Positions 44,320 to 51,489 of a stretch of DNA of 64,000 nucleotides are shown here, in pieces. The stretch is from NCBI RefSeq assembly GCF_001659685.2, contig NZ_LXYE02000012.1, positions 186,001-250,000 of the forward strand, given 5' to 3'. The stretch's first letter is position 1. Each line of letters begins with the position of its first letter. A program made the translations under genes and the position numbers. The notes under the pieces are model-generated. The model was not told the origin of the DNA, searched no databases, and saw nothing but the letters and a program-made list of their open reading frames with translations. The stretch comes from Labilibacter marinus (GTDB lineage: Bacteria > Bacteroidota > Bacteroidia > Bacteroidales > Marinilabiliaceae).

Positions 44320-44371
44320 AAAGGGTGTGGCTATATGAAGAATAGACATGCCCTTTTCGTTTATGGGCATG
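44320..44371 (+). terminator. Terminator-like region after tex with two competing hairpins
   Basis: AAAGGG (44320-44325) can pair with CCCTTT (44351-44356), which ends in TTTT. The same CCC also lies in CATGCCC (44347-44353), which pairs with GGGCATG (44365-44371). The two stems exclude each other. The region is 24-75 bases past the tex stop and upstream of the symporter promoter. Confidence 0.45.
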
Positions 44372-44384
44372 CGAATTCTCTTCG

Positions 44385-44413
44385 TTGGTGCGTGGAATAT
44401 TTATCTATATTTG
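44385..44413 (+). promoter_or_regulatory. Promoter of the AGCS symporter gene (TTG-N18-TATATTTG)
   Basis: TTG at 44385-44387 and TATATTTG at 44406-44413 (full TAnnTTTG match) are 18 bases apart. The start would be near 44420, about 32 bases before the ATG. Confidence 0.6.
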
Positions 44414-44451
44414 TGTTGTTTCAAACAAAATGATGAAAATTTAAGGTTGTT

Positions 44452-46176
44452 ATGCAGGAATTTAATGATTTTTTGGTCAATATAGACTCGTATATTGGGA
44501 GTAGTGCTTGGTTTGTTTACCTTTTATTAGGTGTAGGGTTATTCTTTACAATTTACTTAGGGTTTCCGCAATTGCGATATATGCGATATGCGCTTAAAAT
44601 TGTAATGGGTAAATTTGATCGAGAAGGAGATAAAGGAGATACTTCGCATTTTCAAGCCTTAACTACAGCCTTGTCTGGTACGGTTGGTACTGGTAATATT
44701 GCTGGGGTTGCTTATGCAGTGTATCTTGGCGGTCCGGCTGCCTTATTTTGGATGCTAGTAACTGCTTTTATTGGTATGACAACCAAGTTTGTGGAGGTAA
44801 CATTATCTCATAAGTATAGGGAGACTGCTGAAGATGGTTCAATTTCTGGAGGGCCCATGTATTTCATGAAAAAGCGACTGGATATAAAAATGCCTTCAGG
44901 AAAGGTGGTGAAAACGGGTAAGCTGATGGCGATTATTTTTGCTGTGGCAACTGTATTATCTTCGTTTGGAACAGGAAGTTTACCGCAAATTAATAGTATC
45001 TCCAATTCGATAAATTCTACGTTTGGCGTTCCTCATATGATTACTGGTATTGTTCTGGCAGTTTTATTGGCTATCATTATTATTGGTGGAATAAAGCGAA
45101 TTGCTCAGGTTACTTCTAAGTTAGTTCCTACAATGGCTGTTATTTATTTTTTAGGTGCTATTGCAGTTATATTATACAACTATGATAATGTAATTCCTTC
45201 TATTGTTTCTGTTTTTGCAGATGTTTTTACAGGCTCTGCCGCTACAGGAGGTTTTTTAGGAGCAACTATTGCTTTTGCGTTTAATAGGGGAGTTAATAGA
45301 GGATTGTTTTCCAATGAGGCGGGTCAGGGTTCAGCACCAATTGCGCATTCTGCAGCACGAGCACACGAGCCTGTTTCTGAGGGGTTAGTAGCTTTGTTAG
45401 AGCCTTTTATCGATACAATTGTGATATGTTCAATTACTGGTCTTACCTTGCTGGCTTCTGGTGTGTGGAGTGAAAAGTTTCAAAATACTTTTCAGCGTTC
45501 AGACATGCAAATTGTAAATGGTATTTATGATGATACAAACGATAAGGATAGACTAACTCTAGGAAATCATATCAATGATGTTTCTTCTATTGCATTGTTC
45601 TCGGGGCAATTAAATATTGAAGAAGGTGAAATCAAATCTGATATTTCTATTTTACATTCTAGATCTTTAGCAGAAAATATAAAGGTGTATTCCGGAAAAG
45701 AATTATTTACAGGAAATTTAAGTGTAAAGGATGGAGTGGTTGAAAACAATAAAAAAATAAGTTTTCAAGGAAAATCATTAGTACATAGTGCTCCGCTAAC
45801 CACTATTGCCTTTACTAAAAGTTGGTTTGGTGATTTTGGTAAGTATATTGTATCTGTAGGTTTGCTTTTATTTGCCTTTTCTACTGCTATTTCTTGGTCG
45901 TACTATGGAAGTAGAGCCATCATATTCTTATTTGGAGTAAAAGGGGTTAAATATTACCGTATTGTGTATGTGCTAGGGTTTTTCTTGGCCTCGTTTACGG
46001 ATACTACAATTATTTGGACTCTTTCAGGTATTACTATAGCCTTAATGACCATTCCTAATCTAATTGGAATATTTGCGTTGCATGGAGAGATGAAAAGTGA
46101 AGTTGGTAAATTTTGGAAGGAATATGCCAAGCGATTTCCAAAGGAAAAATTACCGCTTTTCCATAAAGATAAGTAG
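44452..46176 (+). CDS. Alanine/glycine:cation symporter (AGCS) with an extra loop domain
   Basis: A 574-residue symporter of the AGCS family (AgcS/DagA/AlsT), which takes up alanine or glycine with Na+. Family signatures: [17 protein letters not shown] (about 71-87), SGGPMYFM (about 132-139) and [19 protein letters not shown] (about 278-296). Usual length is 450-490 residues. The excess is a polar block at about 341-446 between two late membrane helices (LTLLASGVW and [10 protein letters not shown]), rich in charged residues and beta-like repeats. That block carries no family motif. Confidence 0.92.
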   Translation: MQEFNDFLVNIDSYIGSSAWFVYLLLGVGLFFTIYLGFPQLRYMRYALKIVMGKFDREGDKGDTSHFQALTTALSGTVGTGNIAGVAYAVYLGGPAALFWMLVTAFIGMTTKFVEVTLSHKYRETAEDGSISGGPMYFMKKRLDIKMPSGKVVKTGKLMAIIFAVATVLSSFGTGSLPQINSISNSINSTFGVPHMITGIVLAVLLAIIIIGGIKRIAQVTSKLVPTMAVIYFLGAIAVILYNYDNVIPSIVSVFADVFTGSAATGGFLGATIAFAFNRGVNRGLFSNEAGQGSAPIAHSAARAHEPVSEGLVALLEPFIDTIVICSITGLTLLASGVWSEKFQNTFQRSDMQIVNGIYDDTNDKDRLTLGNHINDVSSIALFSGQLNIEEGEIKSDISILHSRSLAENIKVYSGKELFTGNLSVKDGVVENNKKISFQGKSLVHSAPLTTIAFTKSWFGDFGKYIVSVGLLLFAFSTAISWSYYGSRAIIFLFGVKGVKYYRIVYVLGFFLASFTDTTIIWTLSGITIALMTIPNLIGIFALHGEMKSEVGKFWKEYAKRFPKEKLPLFHKDK

Positions 46177-46322
46177 TAAGGTGTGGATAATATGTAAACA
46201 AAACATAATACATGATGAGTGTTTTGTAATTATGATGTTTTTCTTTACATTATCTTTCTTTTTGCTTATGTTTGTATTGCTTCCTTGTAATTTAGTAAGG
46301 AGCATCGCAAAAGCTAGTAACA

Positions 46323-47966
46323 ATGAAAAGTCTTAATCTATATTTGATACTGTTGTTCTGTTTTATAATAGGAAGTGGAGTTGATGCTAATTCTCAGGAA
46401 TTATCTAAAGACGAGATAGAGCGGGCTTTTGTAGAAATAGATTTTAATACGATATACTATCCCGAAAAGGCAAAACAGCAATTTGATTCTATTAGAGGTG
46501 TTTTGACGAGTGACAAGCAATCTGAATATATTGGCTATATTAATTTTTTGACGGCAGAGATGCTGTTTAAAGATTTAAAAGTGGATTCTAGTTTGTTGTT
46601 GGTGGAGTCGTCTATTGGCATGTTTACATCTCAGGATAATCGGGTTTGGTTAGCTAAATGTCAACATTTATTAGGTCGAATTGCTGAAGCAACTGGTTTG
46701 ATGGAGCAGGCTAAAATAAATTATTATGAGGCGATTAATTTATCTGATGAAACAAATGGCTGGGTTGGAAGTGCTTATATAGGAATTGCTAGGTGTAAGA
46801 GGGTGTTAGGTGAGTTATTTATGGAGGATCTTACCTTAGGGATTAAGTATATGTCAGAGTCTGATAGGAGGGAGTTTGTTCTGTATGCTAGGCTCATAAA
46901 AGAAATATTTAATCTAGGTGCGCAGGGTGCTCCTGATAGGTTGGGAGAAGTTGCGGACGAATACCTTGCTCTTGAAATGTATGATAGAGTTGCAAGTGTT
47001 TATAAAATGATTGCAAGTAGTTATAATATCCAGTCTGAGTTTGATTCTGCTCACGAGTATTGTGATAGAGCTATAGGATTGTGTGAGGTGAATGAGACTG
47101 GAGGTATGATACTTCCTGCTTTATATCAGTTTAAAGGAGTGTTGTATTTTAGGCAATCTAGGTTAAATGTTGCTGGGGTTTATTTTGAGAGATCTCTTAA
47201 GATGTATGAGATTAATAATCAACCTAATAGGATGTTGTATGCATATAATTATATACATCAAATAGATGTTGCTAAAGGTAATTATAAAAGAGCTTATCGG
47301 AATTTGCAGGAATATAATGATCTTGTTGAGAAAACGACATCGTCTGAGAAGGTTAGGATGGCTAAGGTGTTAGAGATTAATAATAAGGTGGCGCTTATGA
47401 AGGGGCAGTTGGCTCAGTTGAAGACTGAAAAAAAAGCCAGTGAATTTATGTTGTATCTAGTTTTAGTGATTACTATTGTTGTTTTGCTAGGGGTGGGTGT
47501 ATATATATATCTATATCAGAAAAGTAAAAAAGCGAAAATTGAGGAACTAAATAAAGAGTTTCATAATTTACTGATAGGTATTGGTGAAAAGCAGTTGTTG
47601 GAGCATAGGTTAAATAGTAGTCAAAATCTATCAAGAAAGGATAGGAAGGAACTTAGTTTTGTTGATAGTTCCGGATTGTCGGTGGCTAGTGAAGGGGGTA
47701 TCGGTGATAGTTTTGATAGTTGTTATATGGAGACGATTAATTTGTTTACAGACTCTTTTCCTCAGCTTACGAAAACTGAGGTGCGCTATTCGGTAATGAT
47801 TTGTTTAAGGTTGCCTATTGAGGTGATAGCAAAAGTTCAAAACGTTCAGCCTGCTTCTATAAGGAAAGCGAAGCAGCGTATTCGGACAAAATTAGATGTA
47901 AAAGATAGTTTGGAGGATTATTTACAGGAATTCAGAGAACGTCAAATTTCTAGCCTAGCAGTTTAG
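46323..47966 (+). CDS. Membrane-bound TPR regulator with LuxR-like C-terminal HTH
   Basis: A 547-residue one-component regulator. Signal sequence at residues 1-24; TPR-like helical repeats at about 65-335 (periplasmic); one membrane helix at 375-398; a short coiled coil; then a cytoplasmic C-terminal HTH at about 478-535 (FPQLTKTEVRYSVMICLRLP, IAKVQNVQPASIRKAKQRIR) of the LuxR/GerE-like kind common to Bacteroidota TPR regulators. It could carry an outside signal directly to DNA. The nearest target is the peptide gene 243 bases downstream. Codon use favours AGG for Arg more than the neighbouring genes do. Confidence 0.85.
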   Translation: MKSLNLYLILLFCFIIGSGVDANSQELSKDEIERAFVEIDFNTIYYPEKAKQQFDSIRGVLTSDKQSEYIGYINFLTAEMLFKDLKVDSSLLLVESSIGMFTSQDNRVWLAKCQHLLGRIAEATGLMEQAKINYYEAINLSDETNGWVGSAYIGIARCKRVLGELFMEDLTLGIKYMSESDRREFVLYARLIKEIFNLGAQGAPDRLGEVADEYLALEMYDRVASVYKMIASSYNIQSEFDSAHEYCDRAIGLCEVNETGGMILPALYQFKGVLYFRQSRLNVAGVYFERSLKMYEINNQPNRMLYAYNYIHQIDVAKGNYKRAYRNLQEYNDLVEKTTSSEKVRMAKVLEINNKVALMKGQLAQLKTEKKASEFMLYLVLVITIVVLLGVGVYIYLYQKSKKAKIEELNKEFHNLLIGIGEKQLLEHRLNSSQNLSRKDRKELSFVDSSGLSVASEGGIGDSFDSCYMETINLFTDSFPQLTKTEVRYSVMICLRLPIEVIAKVQNVQPASIRKAKQRIRTKLDVKDSLEDYLQEFRERQISSLAV

Positions 47967-48071
47967 TGTTGGTTGTGTGGAACATAATAATGATTTGCAG
48001 ATTGTTCGATATCGATCACTTTTAGATGTATTCTTTAGTATTATGTTTTGTTCTGGATTGAGTTGTTTTTT

Positions 48072-48092
48072 AAGCTCATTTTTTTTGAGCTT
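48072..48092. repeat. Inverted repeat between the TPR regulator and the peptide gene
   Basis: AAGCTCA (48072-48078) pairs perfectly with TGAGCTT (48086-48092) around a loop of seven T residues. No T run follows, so it is not a standard terminator; it may be a weak terminator or a protein-binding site. Confidence 0.4.
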
Positions 48093-48120
48093 GTAAAATG
48101 TTGTGCCATAGCGTTATGGA

Positions 48121-48142
48121 TTTTGTCACGCTTTTGTCACGC
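48121..48142 (+). promoter_or_regulatory. Two tandem 11-bp repeats (TTTTGTCACGC) upstream of the peptide gene
   Basis: TTTTGTCACGC occurs at 48121-48131 and again, with no gap and no mismatch, at 48132-48142. The period is one helical turn, as expected for two protein subunits binding side by side. The pair ends 31 bases before the putative -7 box, the usual place for an activator site. Confidence 0.55.
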
Positions 48143-48172
48143 CTAAAATTCGTATTTTTTTACCTCTCCTTA

Positions 48173-48180
48173 GATATTTG
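48173..48180 (+). promoter_or_regulatory. Putative -7 box (GATATTTG) for the peptide gene
   Basis: GATATTTG matches TAnnTTTG at all positions but the first T. A T-rich -33 region (TTTTTTT, 48154-48161) lies at an acceptable distance. The start would be near 48187, giving a leader of about 23 bases before the ATG at 48210. An imperfect -7 box fits a promoter that needs an activator. Confidence 0.4.
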
Positions 48181-48209
48181 TGATAAACAATTCAAAAACA
48201 ACGTTTATC

Positions 48210-48407
48210 ATGAAAACTTCAAAATTATTTTTTGCAATTATAACAGTGTCTGTAATTTTTTCATTTTCGAATATAAATGCTAATGAAAAAAAGGATTTAA
48301 TCGAATTTGAGAAGAGTAGTGTTGTGAAAGAAGACCCTATTATTATAATGATGGGCGAAAGTAAGGTTGTAAAAGAAGATCCTATTATTATAATGATGGG
48401 CGAGTAG
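48210..48407 (+). CDS. Small secreted peptide precursor with two 13-residue repeats
   Basis: A 65-residue product from the ATG at 48210 (the in-frame GTG at 48180 lies inside the promoter). A signal peptide (residues 1-24, ending NINA) is followed by a short acidic linker and two copies of VVKEDPIIIMMGE at 38-50 and 53-65, so the protein ends exactly at the second copy. The repeat DNA is 39 bp at 48321-48359 and 48366-48404; the three base differences all fall at third codon positions and are silent. No known family was recognised. A secreted signal peptide sensed by the upstream TPR regulator is an inference. Confidence 0.7.
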   Translation: MKTSKLFFAIITVSVIFSFSNINANEKKDLIEFEKSSVVKEDPIIIMMGESKVVKEDPIIIMMGE

Positions 48408-48439
48408 GTTATATATGTGTTATTTTTAAAGATATTAAT

Positions 48440-48805
48440 ATGGTAACTGTTTCGGTATATGGAGATATAGTTGAGGTGGATTTAAACAGATTCATTACCA
48501 TTGAAGATGTAATAGATTCAGTAAAGGAATATGCGGATGAGTCAAATACTCTACCGTCGAGCCATTTATTAGTTATAAATGCTACTAATTGTAGAACTAA
48601 TATTGGACTTAAAGATTTAGCTAGGTTAGACCAGGTAAACGAATTGCTAAGTGAAAAATTTGAATTGCTTAAAGTGGCGGTGTTAATAAATGACCCCATG
48701 TATACTGCAATTTGCATGATATATCAAAAGTTGATTAAATCAAACCATTATCATTTTCAGGTATTTTCTACAAGAGGTGCCGCGCATAGATGGTTAAAAA
48801 GATAG
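48440..48805 (+). CDS. SpoIIAA/STAS-like protein, copy 1
   Basis: A 121-residue alpha/beta protein, 32 bases after the peptide gene and probably in its transcript. The layout (strand MVTVSVYGDIVEVDL, helix TIEDVIDSVKEYA, strand HLLVINATNC, helix, strand KVAVLINDP, helix, strand FQVFSTRGAAHRWL) fits the SpoIIAA-like/STAS fold. The C-terminal VFSTRGAAHRWL block is shared with the protein at 49096-49548. Such proteins often work as regulatory adaptors; no partner is known here. Confidence 0.7.
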   Translation: MVTVSVYGDIVEVDLNRFITIEDVIDSVKEYADESNTLPSSHLLVINATNCRTNIGLKDLARLDQVNELLSEKFELLKVAVLINDPMYTAICMIYQKLIKSNHYHFQVFSTRGAAHRWLKR

Positions 48806-48920
48806 TTTAGAAAGAAAATAGGTTGCTAAATATTCTTGTTGAAAATAGAGGCATTGAAAAAAATTGCGCTGATTCCCAAATTGTTGCAGTCCGTATGCCG
48901 CCTATTACTAAACAAGATGT

Positions 48921-48955
48921 AAGTCCGTCATGATATTTTATCTGGCGGACTTTTT
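48921..48955 (+). terminator. Rho-independent terminator of the peptide/SpoIIAA-like operon
   Basis: AAGTCCGTCA (48921-48930) pairs with TGGCGGACTT (48943-48952) over ten positions, including one G-U pair, and ends in five T residues. It separates the first SpoIIAA-like gene from the second, which has its own -7 box. Confidence 0.85.
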
Positions 48956-48969
48956 ACAATGTATAAAAA

Positions 48970-48977
48970 TATGTTTG
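48970..48977 (+). promoter_or_regulatory. Putative -7 box (TATGTTTG) for the second SpoIIAA-like gene
   Basis: TATGTTTG is a full TAnnTTTG match located just after the terminator at 48921-48955. The -33 candidate is a TTTTT at 48951-48955 shared with that terminator. Confidence 0.4.
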
Positions 48978-49095
48978 TTACATTATCGAAGGTGTTAATG
49001 TAAGGTTGTTGAGTTTGAATAGTTTTATTGCTGGTTTTTTTAATGAAGAAAAAAAACTAACTTTATATTCAATCGTTAAAATTTTGGTTTATCGA

Positions 49096-49548
49096 ATGAG
49101 GAAAATAGGAGAGAACTATATAATCCAATATAAATTTGTAAATGATTTCAACTTAATTGTTGAAAAACATATTGGTTATGTGCAATTGGATGTTTTAAAA
49201 GATTCGATTAAATTATTGAGTTCTAAAAAGGAGTTTTCAATTAATGCCAATTATTTAATTGATCTGAGAGAGTCTGGTTTTAGTATGAATATTGATAAGG
49301 TTAAGGAATTTGTGAATTTTTTGGATGAAAACTACAGTGGTGCATTAGAGAATAGAATTGCCATGATTGCTGATGAATCGGACCAGGTAGCTATGGCTAC
49401 GCTCTTTAAAATGTTACAGCCTAGAACTTCAAGAAATGTACATGTTTTTTCAACTTTAGAATATGCTCTTTTATGGCTTAATGTTGATTTAGAAGAACGT
49501 AGAATGGAGCAGATTATTGAATCTGCCAATTCGCTGGTCAAGTGTTAA
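49096..49548 (+). CDS. SpoIIAA/STAS-like protein, copy 2
   Basis: A 150-residue protein from the ATG at 49096; a TTG at 49006 would add 30 residues with no counterpart in copy 1. Strand and helix order match a SpoIIAA-like fold: NDFNLIVEKHIGYVQLDVLKD, NYLIDLRES, RIAMIADES, then HVFSTLEYALLWL, which parallels the VFST...WL block of copy 1. The LxDLRES motif is the place where STAS anti-sigma antagonists carry a phosphorylated Ser, but that role is not established here. A 17-residue acidic helix ends the protein. Confidence 0.65.
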   Translation: MRKIGENYIIQYKFVNDFNLIVEKHIGYVQLDVLKDSIKLLSSKKEFSINANYLIDLRESGFSMNIDKVKEFVNFLDENYSGALENRIAMIADESDQVAMATLFKMLQPRTSRNVHVFSTLEYALLWLNVDLEERRMEQIIESANSLVKC

Positions 49549-49563
49549 TTGTTCTAAACTTCT

Positions 49564-51477
49564 TTACATCTCCTGCGTCTGATAATACTCTAATAAGTCA
49601 GTAAGTTTTTCGCTTGATAACTGAAGCCCACCTTTTCTATTTCTTATTACCCAAAGCTTTTTATGATTGATGATTAATTCTTCCAGTTCTTGGGCGAGTT
49701 TTTTTCTTGTTTCACTATCTATATTTTCAGTAGCGTAATTTTCTGCTTCAAGTCTTGCTAATCCTAAGTTGATTCCATGTATGGCTAGATTGGCGGCTTG
49801 TTTTAATTCTTCCAATATTACTTCTGCTTTATACCCTTTAGGTTCTGATGAATCCAATAATTCTAAAGCTAATTTTATTTCTTTTTTGGCCTTTAATAGG
49901 TTTTCACTAGTTAGCATTTTCGTTTGGTAATGGCCTTTCATAGTCCATCTGTAACGCCTAAGCATTAAATGAAAAGCGTTTGCATTGCCTTCTTGAATAT
50001 CGCATGCTAGATAAGCATTTCCCAATTTTAATAAGGCCTCCGAAAGTTTGTCGGTTTTATCTTCAAAAATATAGTTGGATAAAACAGGTGCTAATTTAGC
50101 AGTCGGATTACTTTCGCTATTCCATGAATAAGCTGATCCAACTGCCATGGCAGGATAACATACCGAAAGAGGTTGCCAGTGCCCCCAGTCGCCCCAATTG
50201 GTGTTAAGATAGCCTTTGGCTTTATTGGTGCTACCGTAAACGGCAGCTTGTTTTAAATTAATGAATGCATCTTTGTTTCGTCCAATTTCAGAACGCCATG
50301 TGGAAGTTCCAGGGCAAACATAAAAATCAAGCCCTGCATCTTTGAATTTAGGAAGGTTTTCTTGGAAAGGATAAGTGCTTTCGTAGCCCCAAACCATAGC
50401 TGTCATATTTTTAGGGATTTCCGAAATGAGCTCAGAGTGATTTAGGATGATGTCTCCCCAAAACTGCGCTTTTTTGCCATTGATATTGGCTTCTGAATTA
50501 AGCTTTTTTACATAGTCAAGATATACATTTCCAACGCCTTGCTTTTTACATGTTTTTTTTGACAGACCATTACCTAATTCAACAGTTTCATCACATCCTA
50601 TATTAAAATATTCGCTACTGAAGTTGGGTAGTAGTTCGGTGTACAATTCCTTCATTAAGTCAAACGATTCGGGGTTTAAAGGATTTAGACTATGCCTGCT
50701 TCTTGTTCCCCATTTGGTATCGCAATCGGTTGGGCATTCTGCTAAATGAAGATATTCATCGTGTTTTAACCAGTTTTCCATATGTCCAAATGAATTCTGA
50801 TTAGGCACTAAATCGATGAATTTAGCTTTGCAATACGCGTCAATTTGTGTAATTTCTTTAGGTGTCATCGGACTAGCCTCTTCCCAAACTTTTTTATGGT
50901 TTTGATAGGCGAATGTGTGTTCTGTGTATAGTTGGAATTCATTGATTTTCCAAGAAGCCAACAAGTCTATAATATGATAAAGTGTTTCCATGGTTGGAAC
51001 CTTATCTCGGCTAATATCCAACATGTAACCGCGTCTCTCAAAATCTGGCCAATCATTAATGGTTAAGCAAGGAGTTGCTTGTCCTGTTTCTTGGCTGTAT
51101 TTGATAATTTGAAGTAATGTTTGCTTTCCGTAATAAAGGGCAGCTTCATCTTTACCAGTAATAGTAATATTAGTTGAGTCAATAGTTAGTTTATATTGCT
51201 GTAGATGAGTTAAGGTGCTATCAATGGAAAGCTTGAAGGTATTATTTGTTAATGGTGATGAGAGTACTTTTAATTCGCCTTTAATATTAAAAGCCAATGA
51301 TTTTTTTATAACCGAATAGAATTCGTTCGATGAGAATGTTGCGCCTTGTACTTCGTTGAAGTTGCCTGTGGCATATTTTACCTCTTTAGGCGCAGGAAAT
51401 AAATAATCGTTTAACTCTTGTGCTTGAACTGAAATGCAAATAAAAAGAAGTATAGATAATGTGGCAAATATTCTCAT
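49564..51477 (-). CDS. Family 20 beta-N-acetylhexosaminidase
   Basis: A 637-residue secreted or periplasmic GH20 enzyme. Signal peptide at residues 1-19; an N-terminal GH20b domain (about 25-140); a TIM-barrel catalytic domain from about 142, with the Asp-Glu pair Asp296-Glu297 in NIGCDETVELG, where Glu is the acid/base and Asp orients the substrate acetamido group. It removes terminal GlcNAc or GalNAc from chitin fragments, glycans or cell-wall material. The 150-residue C-terminal helical part has no known motif. It follows the radical SAM gene by 12 bases. Confidence 0.92.
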   Translation of the reverse strand: MRIFATLSILLFICISVQAQELNDYLFPAPKEVKYATGNFNEVQGATFSSNEFYSVIKKSLAFNIKGELKVLSSPLTNNTFKLSIDSTLTHLQQYKLTIDSTNITITGKDEAALYYGKQTLLQIIKYSQETGQATPCLTINDWPDFERRGYMLDISRDKVPTMETLYHIIDLLASWKINEFQLYTEHTFAYQNHKKVWEEASPMTPKEITQIDAYCKAKFIDLVPNQNSFGHMENWLKHDEYLHLAECPTDCDTKWGTRSRHSLNPLNPESFDLMKELYTELLPNFSSEYFNIGCDETVELGNGLSKKTCKKQGVGNVYLDYVKKLNSEANINGKKAQFWGDIILNHSELISEIPKNMTAMVWGYESTYPFQENLPKFKDAGLDFYVCPGTSTWRSEIGRNKDAFINLKQAAVYGSTNKAKGYLNTNWGDWGHWQPLSVCYPAMAVGSAYSWNSESNPTAKLAPVLSNYIFEDKTDKLSEALLKLGNAYLACDIQEGNANAFHLMLRRYRWTMKGHYQTKMLTSENLLKAKKEIKLALELLDSSEPKGYKAEVILEELKQAANLAIHGINLGLARLEAENYATENIDSETRKKLAQELEELIINHKKLWVIRNRKGGLQLSSEKLTDLLEYYQTQEM

Positions 51478-51489
51478 CTTAATTGAATG

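Noticed and set aside
46097-46336. 79-codon ORF across the symporter end and the regulator start
   Set aside because: Overlaps two well-supported genes in another frame and has no own features.
48180-48209. GTG start adding ten residues to the repeat peptide
   Set aside because: The GTG begins on the last base of the putative -7 box, and the extra residues would disturb the signal peptide.
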